DNA of 64,000 bases from Pristionchus mayeri (lineage: Eukaryota > Nematoda > Chromadorea > Rhabditida > Neodiplogasteridae), in assembly GCA_036245805.1 (NCBI GenBank), contig BTRK01000002.1, forward strand, positions 5,514,689-5,578,688. The letters are read 5' to 3'. The translations under genes were made by a program, and so were the position numbers. Shown here piece after piece: positions 10,801 through 21,280 of this stretch. The notes under the pieces were generated by a model. It did not search any database, was not told the DNA's origin, and saw nothing but the letters and a program-made list of their open reading frames with translations. Within the stretch, counting starts at the first letter, position 1, and each line of letters starts with the position of its first letter.

Positions 10801-13800
10801 ATAGCTCGAATCATCATTCTAAAAAATAAATGAGCGATATCAGAAAATGAGTTTTCCGGGCACCAACATTCCCTCACGGAAACGCCAATATGTCACGACT
10901 CCGATGACCTACCGAGATGGCGTTGGTCTCATTCGAAAGAGCAGCGTTTTCCACACTAGAATTCACTTTCAATCGGTACTTCCAAAGGCCTCTTCCATAA
11001 ACCCCACGGGCGAGAATGCGATTCAGAAAAAAAGCGAAACTTTGACCCGCCGTATTTCGCTTCAACAACGTCCTAGAAGGTCGTCCGTTGAGCGAGTTGC
11101 TGTGCAAAGTTTTTTACACATGGGTATTTCGACGAGATCTACAATTTTCTCAACAGAAGCGAAGCTCCAACTTCAACGGGAAAAAAGTTACAGGCGAAAA
11201 ACGGCGAAAAATGCGAGTATGCCAACTTTGGGGCCGATTTTGACCTACCTACAGTAATCCTATCGATTCGGTGCCAACATGAAAAAGATGCGCCGTCATC
11301 TCAAGTACCAAACCCTACTAAATCCCGAATCTTTTCCCAAACCCCCCGACCTCCCCATGAACTTTGCTTCGAGCGGTCAATTTTCAGTCAGTCGATTGTT
11401 TATGGTGGGGGTGAAACTAGGAAACCTTAGTGTGGTTAGTGTGGCTTTTTTAGGTGTTTGATGTTGATACGCAATAGAGCTGCCTCTATTCAGGCATCAT
11501 TTTTTGTTTGTTCGCCATAAAAAACCATAGCAAGATTGATCCGCGCAGTTAATTCCGGTTATCATAAAAAGATGCATCCTAAAATCGCTATTTGATATTT
11601 TTCTTGAGGGGAGAATCAAGGCTTAATTGAAGCTCTCCCTTTCCTTGTTGCATATCAAACAGATGCAACATGAACCTGCCTTCAGTTGTAGTTCAGTTTC
11701 AAAGTTGTCCCCTGAATTTTTAATTAATTTTTTAAATATTAAAATAGTTATGGTAGGCCCGAATCGGCAACCTCCGCTCAGCGATCAAGGACTGCGCTAC
11801 AGCGCGTCGCTTCGACCCCCAGAATCTCAAGGTTTTTTTTATTTTTTTTTTATATTCCGCCTCGTGGAGCTCATCGTACTGCTGTTTACGTTACCTCCAT
11901 GGCAATGTAGGACTCATGGAACACGAAAAGCACTGGAAGAATTTGGCAAAATTTCTGAACAGCAATTTGCGCGGGAGGCTATCTATAAGTTTTTGGACAT
12001 GACAATCGCCCTCGATTAGTGCCGCTGCTGAACCTTGATCTCTGATATTTGATCTTTGATCTCTCCCAGGCTGTGATCCGAGGCGCGGAGTGTCTGCTCG
12101 AGCTTGGCTACGCAGGAGATACACTCAAGTGGATCGACTCCTCCATCAAGGGATACGATGTAGTTGGTGGGTTACTGTAGCTTCATCTTACGTAGTTTGG
12201 ACATCGTTTGGTTACGGTCGCTTGAATTAACTGAATCAATCTTATTAAGAATGTGTTCAAAAAATCCACAGAAAAAAAGAGAAACCACTTGGTGAATTCA
12301 CGATCCAACACTTTCCCATATTCGTTGCACATGTAACTGCATTAATAGTATATCGTTAGCCACTTGAAAAATAAATATAAAGAATCGATAATTACCGTAT
12401 ATCACGCCTCTGACCTAAGAATCGAGCTGAAATGATAATTTCTAGGATTAGGCCAAAAACTGGTGTCTGATGTTTTTTGAGGAATGCGTAGGTCTATCTC
12501 CATTAGACAGATTCTAAGAAGCTCATTTGCCTACAATCCTTCTGGAGGTCCTGGCACCGTGTCGTTGGTTCTGGCTCCATCCTTTATCATCGTTTATCTC
12601 GGTTCAATTTCAACTTAGACTAAAATGTTCGCCTGAGGAACCCCCGCTAATTTCAAGAGATCTATCGATATGTGAGAACTAGAAGTCGTAAGCATGATCC
12701 CGAACAGAGTTACATTCAAAGTTGAATTTCTCAATAATTCACGGAAAGATACCGATCAAATTAAATGTGTTGATAGCACTTGAGAAGAGCTTTAAAATAA
12801 GGTGCTAGCGGTTTCTGTACGAGGAACCTAAGGTATAGTTTCCCCGCTTAGCATTCCATAGTTGATTTGAAATGGTTTTACTTGATGTGGACCGCTCGTT
12901 TTCTCAGAAACGCGGAAAAATCAGAAAAATATTCGATTTTGCCTATGTTTCAAAAATGGAATAAAACGTTTTTCATCACGAAGGGATAAAAATCATTTAT
13001 TTAATTTTAGAAACACATTTATAATTGAAATCATCTTTTCATTTCGTGAAGCGCTTGTGAAAACGCGCGGTCTGCGCCAAACAAAACCACTTCAAATCAA
13101 CTCGGGAATTCAAAGCGGCTAAAATATATCAGAGGTTCCTCGCACAGAAACCGCTAGCACCTTATTTTAAAGCTCTTCTCAAGTGCTATCCACACAAATT
13201 TGATCGGTATCTTTCCTTGAATTGTTGAGAAATTCATCTTTGAATGTAACTATTCGGGATCATGCTTATGACTTCTAGTTCTCACAGATCGATAGAGCTC
13301 ATGAAATTACCGGGGGTTACTCAAGCGAACATTTTAGCCTAAGTTGAAGTTGAACAAGAGATAAACGATGATAAAGGATGGAATCAGAACCAACGACCCG
13401 GTGCCAGCACCTCCAGAAGGATTGTAGGCAAGTGCAAAGTTGGCAGTTTGTTTAGGGATGTTAAAGAAGCATAAAACTGAAGAAAGAAAAACTGAAGATA
13501 ACTAAATTTGGGCAATTTCATCTAATCCGGCGTTGAGGTTGATTCTTAGGTGATTGGCGTGATAACCACGCAATCCAATCGATAATCTCCAGATGACGGT
13601 GAGCCTCTGCTCAAGACAGCCGGCGATCTGCGTGCCAAGGCGGAGAAGGAAGAGGAGAAGGAGGAGAGAGACAGAAGGAAGAAGAGGGTTGAGGTTAGTC
13701 GTCGTGATTCATCGATTTTTTTTGGAATCGGTAGGTATCTCACAATTAGCCGATCTGGTTGTTCATCTTGAACTGAAGGTGAAACATAGAAGCGCATGTG

Positions 13801-16641
13801 AAATTTTTCTATATTGGGCAAACAAACCTCTTAACAATTGCCGTTATTAATATTGGTTTACTATTAGAAAGGGGGGCGGGGAAGAAGCGTCCGAAGTTAG
13901 TGTTGAATGTTGATTAATTGATATTTAGTTGGAAATCAACCAATACTGCTCAAATTATTAGACAATCTAATTCTTGCATCTCTTGGATTGACGGTGAAGC
14001 ATAGAATCGGGATGAGGTTAGTGGTGGGTTCTGATGGAATTTTCTAACTGGTGGATGGTATCGTTGCATCTATTGAATTATTGATGAAACGTGGATGTGC
14101 AGAGGAGGGAAAGAAAATGTATGGCATTATTTTTCGCCTCATATCTAACTCTATTACCTCACTCATTTTCGGATGATTAATGCAAACTGCTGAAACACGA
14201 ATATGCTTGGTTGAAACACTGATCGCTGATGGTTGTTATGCCCTTGATTGATTATTAGGAAATTGCACAGCAACAGCACAACCGATCGGTAAATTTTGTT
14301 GTTGCTTGATAAGTAATTATGCTGAAACACAAAGCAGAAGTGGCACATGAGAAGGTGTTTTGTTTTCATGCTTTCTCAACGGCTGGAGTGATATCGAGGC
14401 AACTGTTACTATTTGAATATATGCCATTTCTGAAACAGAGAAATTACTGGTGCGCAAATAGTGGTTGTTTATTTATGTAATCTCGTCTGACCGCCTGAGA
14501 TACAGTACTGCACAGATAGGATATGGTATATTGTCAACGCATACCTTTACTCGATACCGTAATCGGCCTACCGTAATCCCTTCCTTTCCAGGCGGCGAAG
14601 GATCTCTCTGAGAAGAAGAAGTTGTTGTCTGCGCTCTCCGAACGCTCGCTCAACTTCAGTCCGCGATTGCCTCTAGCACATCCGGAACTGTTCGAGTGGA
14701 GTCTCATTGAGGTAAGCTTATTAAGTTAATCCCTAGGAGCATTTGTGTTTAAAGCGGCTACTACTCTCGTAAGGATAATGGTGGAAAAATCTGAAATTCT
14801 GGAGTCTCATCGAGGTGCGGAGAGTACCTCGGTGAATTTTGGTTTCACGCGAGTTTAATCTCCACTGCAGGTGAACATGCCGCAGCTCAAGGACCACCAG
14901 CGTGTCTCCTTCAACGATGAGAGCAATCTGCAGTGGCCGCTGCTCATACAGTACCCCGAGGTACCGTAATCCTACTCTTGGTTACTGTGGCAGGGTACCG
15001 TAACCAAGTTTTTTTTAAATTTTTGGTTACGGTATGATAGCAGACCCGGAAGTAACTCAAGACTGAATTTTTTCAATATTGCGTAGGGCGTTGAGTAGGA
15101 ATTATATTAATCTAATTCTTCAATTGTTGCTTACTTCGTGGTAGAAATAATAAAAAAAATTCATTTCCACCCATCGGTTACTAGTAGCACATTTCTATGA
15201 TATTTGGTGAAACTTCCAAGGTACAATTGGCGGTTGGTCCGACAGGTCCACAATAATAACAACAGAGTATTTGCCTACTATGATCGTGCATGCAGCCTTC
15301 AAAAATCTATAATCACGAAAATCAATAATCTCCTCTCAGGTAGGTCAGACGGACGTGATGACGGAGTGCGACGAGACGACGATGGTCGGCACGCTACTGC
15401 AGGAGGTGGGAGAGGGGAGAAGGGTAGGATTACGAGAGGATTAAGGAAACTGTCAATTAGAAGGGTTATAATGCAAGTTAGAAAATGAATTTACTCTGAA
15501 TGGATAGGGAAGGTTGGGAAATTTACCTTAGTTGTGAATAATCTTAGATCGTGGTGGATTTGTGCTGCGCTAAATTGGTATTATATCTTGGAAAGCACTG
15601 GTTTCAGTATTACTCGGGTTCTTCATTAAAAATTGGATATTTTTCGTAGTGAAGATTTGTTCTTTGATGATGCTGAAATCTAATCAATGGTGATTGTTAT
15701 TTATCTGGTTACTGTAGCCATCGATTAGTTCGCGGGTTACGGTATGCATTAAGCTTATCGATCGCAGGTGCTCTCGTCGCCGGCTGAGTGGGACGCCGAG
15801 CACAAGTACAAGATGGAAGCAGTCTCCTTCTTCGTCTCAGACCAGTTCGACGAATTTCTCATGGAGGTACGGTAGACACACAAAAAATCGATGACTGAGT
15901 TTACAGATCTAGGAACCTGATACTCTTGTGTTACAGAAAAGTTTTGTTACTCTTCGAGAAAAGTAATCGCTAATTGGATGTTCTCCTAGTTTTGTATGGT
16001 CGATTTAGAGCACACAGTTGAAAGAAGTCAAGCCACAAAATGTAACGTAATCATACCGGGACTCGGAAGAAACATAAAATATATTTTTTTCGTAATGCAA
16101 TCTAGGTACTTTTGGACTGCAGTGATGTGGGAAAGATGAACGTTCATTGAGATTTCAATTTCTGACTTATCCTTAGGTGAAAAGAAGATACTAAAATATC
16201 ACAATAATAACTAAATAAAATGTTATTGCAGGTGTACCCATGGACGGACTTCAAGACGGCCTTCTCCTATCCGGGATTCCAGATCAAGCAGGGACTGCCC
16301 GTGTTGATGGTGATTAACGAGGGGTAGTGCGGATTACGGTAGCGCAGACGGATTACGGTATATCATTAAGATTTCGGTAGATCATAATCTCGAGACAAAC
16401 AAGAGCTAAATTTTATTGGCCGATGGATGGTCTGGATTACGGTAGATCATAAGATTTATGGTTGTTCATAATTTCGAAAGGATCAAAGACTATTATCACT
16501 CTGATTATCTATCATTCATACGTACCTACTGAAACATAAAGACGCCTGGTTTCTAATCTAGTCCATTTCCAGGTTTTCACCAACGAGAAGCGAGACAAGT
16601 CATTCAAGCAATTGGAAGGCAACAAATTTGTCGTTTCGTGA
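7890..16641 (+). CDS. TTC4: TTC4 / Cns1-type TPR co-chaperone of Hsp90, 13 exons
   Basis: Hsp90/Hsp70 co-chaperone of cytosol and nucleus. Exons: 7890-7991, 8178-8312, 8550-8676, 9449-9516, 11757-11831, 12070-12166, 13593-13693, 14592-14711, 14871-14960, 15340-15405, 15768-15866, 16232-16309, 16573-16641. All phases agree, giving 408 aa (human about 387). TPR region at residues 90-200 includes EGHKNEGNKHFK, ILYQNRAAAQ, ARIGNLRSAIKDC and AVIRGAECLLELG; then a charged E/K/R linker (exon 7) and the C-terminal domain with VSFNDESNLQWPLLIQYPE, a DQFDEFL segment and LPVLMVFTNEKRDKSFKQLE. The exon 6 donor is the GTGGGT at 12167, chosen because it restores frame to exon 7. Introns 3, 4 and 6 hold the repeats listed below. 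Broken copies of exons 5-10 lie 16-30 kb downstream. Confidence 0.92.
8600..9180 (+). repeat. Partial exon 3 of TTC4 repeated inside the following intron
   Basis: The 3' two thirds of exon 3 (AACGAGGGCAACAAGCACTT through ACTAATGGTACGG) recurs at about 8788-8855 and 8925-8990, with a shrunken fourth version at 9127-9172. Copies 2 and 3 keep an AG just before AACGAG; copy 2 also keeps the donor (AATG|GTACGG), which has changed to AATGGTGGGA in copy 3. Their acceptor phase is 0 while exon 3 ends in phase 1, so adding a copy would shift the frame. Confidence 0.85.
9551..10443. repeat. First copy of a ~0.9 kb direct tandem repeat in TTC4 intron 4
   Basis: Begins ACTAGCCGAGCTCCGCTCGC and runs to TATGATAGGGGGG. 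The next 0.9-1.0 kb (from 10444) is a second copy with scattered substitutions and small indels. Both carry the same tRNA-like module and the same tail block ending near ATGAACTTTGCTTCGAGC. Confidence 0.85.
9776..9844 (-). repeat. tRNA-like (SINE head) module, copy 1
   Basis: On the minus strand an A-box-like TGGCGCAGTGG (complement of 9823-9833) is followed about 24 nt later by a B-box-like GGTTCGGATCC (complement of 9789-9799), the internal RNA polymerase III promoter of tRNA genes. The spacing is too short and the acceptor arms do not pair, so it is a tRNA-derived repeat rather than a working tRNA. Confidence 0.6.
10444..11430. repeat. Second copy of the ~0.9 kb direct tandem repeat
   Basis: Starts with the same ACTAGCCGAGCTCCGCTCGC and is largely collinear with 9551-10443. 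It has about 90 extra bases around 10847-10990 and local divergence. Confidence 0.85.
10667..10736 (-). repeat. tRNA-like (SINE head) module, copy 2
   Basis: Same A-box-like (complement of 10717-10727) and B-box-like (complement of 10681-10691) sequences as the first copy, both unchanged, while the bases between and beside them differ slightly. Confidence 0.6.
12528..13430. mobile_element. 0.9 kb foldback element in TTC4 intron 6
   Basis: Left arm from TGCCTACAATCCTTCTGGAG to about 12835 (AGGTGCTAGCGGTTTCTGT), right arm its inverted copy from about 13129 to GGATTGTAGGCA at 13430. Arms are about 300 bp with a few per cent mismatch; the ~300-bp middle is A/T-rich. No transposase frame is visible. 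Transcribed with TTC4 it would form a long hairpin. Confidence 0.85.
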
Positions 16642-17156
16642 AGTGATTGTTAGCCGTTTTCCCGATTGTGAAATTGTTGATTTTCGGTTGTTTTCCACAG
16701 AGTCCGAGTGATCGGATAAATATTTGCTTCCTTACTGCACGTTGACATTCTTGTTCACTGTTTTTTTCTTGCTTTTGTCTTCGCTCCAGTCGTTAATGAA
16801 TAATTCTAAATGTATTATGTTCGCATCAATTATCAAAATTTATAAGCTGACAATTTAAATACAAAAACCAACCATCCCTATACCTGTGAGAACCACTTTT
16901 CGAGGGAAGGTACAGTAACCGGGGAATAGATAGAGTAGAGGATTAGCAAGCTGTATGTAGGAGAACTCATGCTCTATGAGGTCGATAAGTAAGTTCATTG
17001 CTAATATGCCCAAAATATTCATAGAAAAGCTACGAGTGCTCAATAATAACAACTGAACATTTTTCCATTCTGCTTTCCTCTAAAAATCGATAATTACAAA
17101 CATCAATAATACGACCACTCGGGACTCATCTTCGCGAGTAATTGTTGAGTTGAGCT

Positions 17157-17476
17157 ATGGCTGGAGCACGAATCCACAAGGAAATTCTTCAAGTAGCCAT
17201 TGATTCCTGTCTAGTCGAGAAGAGTAGACTTATCCATGTCAATGGGAACCGTATTTCCTTTCCTCTCATCTTGGGCAGATTAGTAGGGTTGATTGAGAGT
17301 TGACTAGTGGAACTAGATTGAATACTGACAAAAATGATATGATGTTTTTTGCAGGGCCATTGGTGTCGCACCTGCTCGAGTTGTCCGACGATTATCTGGG
17401 CATTCCCCCCGATTCGGCCGCCGACCCCGAGTACTGGGGAGAACACGGCAAGAAGAACCAGTGCAGAGTAGTCTAG
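17157..17476 (+). CDS. Small two-exon gene with CaaX-like C-terminus; possible G-protein gamma-like protein
   Basis: Exon 1 17157-17250 (starts MAGARIHKEILQVAID), intron 17251-17354 (GTATTT...TTTGCAG), exon 2 17355-17476; phase 1 junction, 71 aa. The product ends in KKNQCRVV and a stop, so Cys is fourth from the end, fitting a prenylation box. The proportions resemble G-protein gamma subunits: about 70 aa, a helical N-terminal half, VS followed nine residues later by Tyr, an Asp-Pro, an aromatic residue, then basic residues and CaaX. The match is weak and I treat the family as a hypothesis. Only this copy of the array at 17180-20935 has the upstream ATG, the AG acceptor and an open exon 2 together. 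A longer exon 1 read-through frame (48 aa) also exists if the intron is retained. Confidence 0.55.
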
Positions 17477-20400
17477 AGGTAGTAAGAATGTGGTTGTATC
17501 ATCCAACCCAAACATTCCCCCCCCCTTATGTTGTAGTGTATACATGAGCAAAAGACGTATGAAGCTCTTGCAATGATGTGTCAAACCACTATTGATCAAT
17601 CGATTATTGTTTATTGGGTGATTATTAGGGTTCTCTTATTGAAAAATAGGAAATTCTTCAAGTAGCCATTGATTCCTGTCTAGTCGAGAAGAGTAGACTT
17701 ATCCATGTCAATGGGAACCGTATTTCCTTTCCTCTCATCTTGGGCAGATTAGTAGGGTTGATTGAGAGTTGTCTAGTGGAACTAGATTGAATACTGACAA
17801 AAATGATATGATGTTTTTTGAAGGGCCATTGGTGTCGCACCTGCTCGAGTTGTCCGACGATTAACTGGGCATTCCCCCCGATTCGGCCGCCGACCCCGAG
17901 TACTGGGGAGAACACGGCAAGAAGAACCAGTGCAGAGTAGTCTAGAGGTAGTAAGAATGTGGTTGTATCATCCAACCCAAACATTCCCCCCCCCCCTTAT
18001 GTTGTAGTGTATACATGAGCAAAAGACGTATGAAGCTCTTGCAATGATGTGTCAAACCACTATTGATCAATCGATTATTGTTTATTGGGTGATTATTAGG
18101 GTTCTCTTATTGAAAAATAGGAAATTCTTCAAGTAGCCATTGATTCCTGTCTAGTCGAGAAGAGTAGACTTATCCATGTCAATGGGAACCGTATTTTCTT
18201 TCCTCTCATCTTGGGCAGATTAGTAGGGTTGATTGAGAGTTGTCTAGTGGAACTAGATTGAATACTGACAAAAATGATATGATGTTTTTTGAAGGGCCAT
18301 TGGTGTCGCACCTGCTCGAGTTGTCCGACGATTAACTGGGCATTCCCCCCGATTCGGCCGCCGACCCCGAGTACTGGGGAGAACACGGCAAGAAGAACCA
18401 GTGCAGAGTAGTCTAGAGGTAGTAAGAATGTGGTTGTATCATCCAACCCAAACATTCCCCCCCCCTTATGTTGTAGTGTATACATGAGCAAAAGACGAAT
18501 GAAGCTCTTGCAATGATGTGTCAAACCACTATTGATCAATCGATTATTGTTTATTGGGTGATTATTAGGGTTCTCTTATTGAAAAATAGGAAATTCTTCA
18601 AGTAGCCATTGATTCCTGTCTAGTCGAGAAGAGTAGACTTATCCATGTCAATGGGAACCGTATTTCCTTTCCTCTCATCTTGGGCAGATTAGTAGGGTTG
18701 ATTGAGAGTTGTCTAGTGGAACTAGATTGAATACTGACAAAAATGATATGATGTTTTTTGCAGGGCCATTGGTGTCGCACCTGCTCGAGTTGTCCGACGA
18801 TTATCTGGGCATTCCCCCCGATTCGGCCGCCGACCCCGAGTACTGGGGAGAACACGGCAAGAAGAACCAGTGCAGAGTAGTCTAGAGGTAGTAAGAATGT
18901 GGTTGTATCATCCAACCCAAACATTCCCCCCCCCCTTATGTTGTAGTGTATACATGAGCAAAAGACGTATGAAGCTCTTGCAATGATGTGTCAAACCACT
19001 ATTGATCAATCGATTATTGTTTATTGGGTGATTATTAGGGTTCTCTTATTGAAAAATAGGAAATTCTTCAAGTAGCCATTGATTCCTGTCTAGTCGAGAA
19101 GAGTAGACTTATCCATGTCAATGGGAACCGTATTTCCTTTCCTCTCATCTTGGGCAGATTAGTAGGGTTGATTGAGAGTTGTCTAGTGGAACTAGATTGA
19201 ATACTGACAAAAATGATATGATGTTTTTTGAAGGGCCATTGGTGTCGCACCTGCTCGAGTTGTCCGACGATTAACTGGGCATTCCCCCCGATTCGGCCGC
19301 CGACCCCGAGTACTGTGGAGAACACGGCAAGAAGAACCAGTTCAGAGTAGTCTAGAGGTAGTAAGAATGTGGTTGTATCATCCAACCCAAACATTCCCCC
19401 CCCCTTATGTTGTAGTGTATACATGAGCAAAAGACGAATGAAGCTCTTGCAATGATGTGTCAAACCACTATTGATCAATCGATTATTGTTTATTGGGTGA
19501 TTATTAGGGTTCTCTTATTGAAAAATAGGAAATTCTTCAAGTAGCCATTGATTCCTGTCTAGTCGAGAAGAGTAGACTTATCCATGTCAATGGGAACCGT
19601 ATTTCCTTTCCTCTCATCTTGGGCAGATTAGTAGGGTTGATTGAGAGTTGTCTAGTGGAACTAGATTGAATACTGACAAAAATGATATGATGTTTTTTGC
19701 AGGGCCATTGGTGTCGCACCTGCTCGAGTTGTCCGACGATTAGCTGGGCATTCCCCCCGATTCGGCCGCCGACCCCGAGTACTGGGGAGAACACGGCAAG
19801 AAGAACCAGTGCAGAGTAGTCTAGAGGTAGTAAGAATGTGGTTGTATCATCCAACCCAAACATTCCCCCCCCCTTATGTTGTAGTGTATACATGAGCAAA
19901 AGACGTATGAAGCTCTTGCAATGATGTGTCAAACCACTATTGATCAATCGATTATTGTTTATTGGGTGATTATTAGGGTTCTCTTATTGAAAAATAGGAA
20001 ATTCTTCAAGTAGCCATTGATTCCTGTCTAGTCGAGAAGAGTAGACTTATCCATGTCAATGGGAACCGTATTTCCTTTCCTCTCATCTTGGGCAGATTAG
20101 TAGGGTTGATTGAGAGTTGTCTAGTGGAACTAGATTGAATACTGACAAAAATGATATGATGTTTTTTGCAGGGCCATTGGTGTCGCACCTGCTCGAGTTG
20201 TCCGACGATTAGCTGGGCATTCCCCCCGATTCGGCCGCCGACCCCGAGTACTGGGGAGAACACGGCAAGAAGAACCAGTGCAGAGTAGTCTAGAGGTAGT
20301 AAGAATGTGGTTGTATCATCCAACCCAAACATTCCCCCCCCCTTATGTTGTAGTGTATACATGAGCAAAAGACGAATGAAGCTCTTGCAATGATGTGTCA

Positions 20401-20935
20401 AACCACTATTGATCAATCGATTATTGTTTATTGGGTGATTATTAGGGTTCTCTTATTGAAAAATAGGAAATTCTTCAAGTAGCCATTGATTCCTGTCTAG
20501 TCGAGAAGAGTAGACTTATCCATGTCAATGGGAACCGTATTTCCTTTCCTCTCATCTTGGGCAGATTAGTAGGGTTGATTGAGAGTTGTCTAGTGGAACT
20601 AGATTGAATACTGACAAAAATGATATGATGTTTTTTGCAGGGCCATTGGTGTCGCACCTGCTCGAGTTGTCCGACGATTAGCTGGGCATTCCCCCCGATT
20701 CGGCCGCCGACCCCGAGTACTGGGGAGAACACGGCAAGAAGAACCAGTGCAGAGTAGTCTAGAGGTAGTAAGAATGTGGTTGTATCATCCAACCCAAACA
20801 TTCCCCCCCCCCTTATGTTGTAGTGTATACATGAGCAAAAGACGAATGAAGCTCTTGCAATGATGTGTCAAACCACTATTGATCAATCGATTATTGTTTA
20901 TTGGGTGATTATTAGGGTTCTCTTATTGGAAAATA
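17180..20935. repeat. Eight tandem copies of a ~469-bp unit derived from the CaaX-like gene
   Basis: Units start at GGAAATTCTTCAAG: 17180, 17649, 18120, 18589, 19059, 19528, 19997, 20466. Periods are 469-471 bp, the differences coming mainly from a poly-C run. Each unit holds the end of exon 1, the intron, exon 2 and 3' flank. The copies fall into classes. Units 1 and 4 have the TTTGCAG acceptor and a sense codon TAT. Units 2, 3 and 5 have TTTGAAG and TAA at the same codon. Units 6, 7 and 8 have TTTGCAG and TAG. Unit 5 also loses the CaaX Cys (TTC). Units 2-8 lack the ATG because each is preceded by TTATTGAAAAATA. Antisense frames of 108-136 aa are shadows. Confidence 0.97.
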
Positions 20936-21054
20936 TTTGCTCCATTTTCGGAAATGTTTCAGGTGCGCTGCTTACACTAAAGCAAATTCGCTGTATTATG
21001 CACATGAAACATATCAGAAAATGGAACAACAATTTTCCAATAAGAGAACTCTAG
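20914..21054. mobile_element. hAT-like MITE at the end of the tandem array
   Basis: Ends TAGGGTTCTCTTATTGG and, inverted, TAGAGTTCTCTTATTGG; flanks GTGATTAT / GTTATTAT fit a slightly decayed 8-bp duplication. The centre is a palindrome around TGTTTCAGGTGC and GCACATGAAACAT. Its left ~22 bp is also the last part of every tandem unit, so the amplification breakpoint lies inside it. Confidence 0.75.
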
Positions 21055-21280
21055 TTATTATCGATTGAATCTTACCCGGACACAGATAAACAACGGACAA
21101 GCAACTGAACTGCCAGCGAGATACAATATACGAGATAATGAATGATAATTCATATGGCGAATCGGAACGGAAATAACCGGAACGGAAATCGGAACGGAAA
21201 TAACAGACAAATATACAACAAGTACTGGACAACTGATTGTCATTGGGGTATTTAAGTGTGTATGGTCCCAGAAGCTTCCT
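21055..21280. other. Intergenic, 3' flank of ASCC1
   Basis: About 225 bp without coding signal. Contains a short internal repetition of CGGAACGGAAATCGGAACGG around 21160-21200. Confidence 0.5.

Noticed and set aside
14180..14460. Possible nematode piRNA (Ruby-type CTGTTTCA) promoters, from several GAAACA-like motifs
   Set aside because: The exact octamer is not repeated at the right distance before a T, and the motifs here belong to a repeated TTC4 intron segment.
17189..20801. Eight minus-strand frames of 108-136 codons in the tandem repeat
   Set aside because: They run antisense to the exon-intron structure of the CaaX-like gene, cross its intron, include the poly-C run whose length alone decides whether the frame is 108 or 136 codons, and are identical only because the units are.
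17180..20935. CRISPR-like array
   Set aside because: The repeat unit is 469 bp with no short-repeat/spacer alternation, and the genome is eukaryotic.
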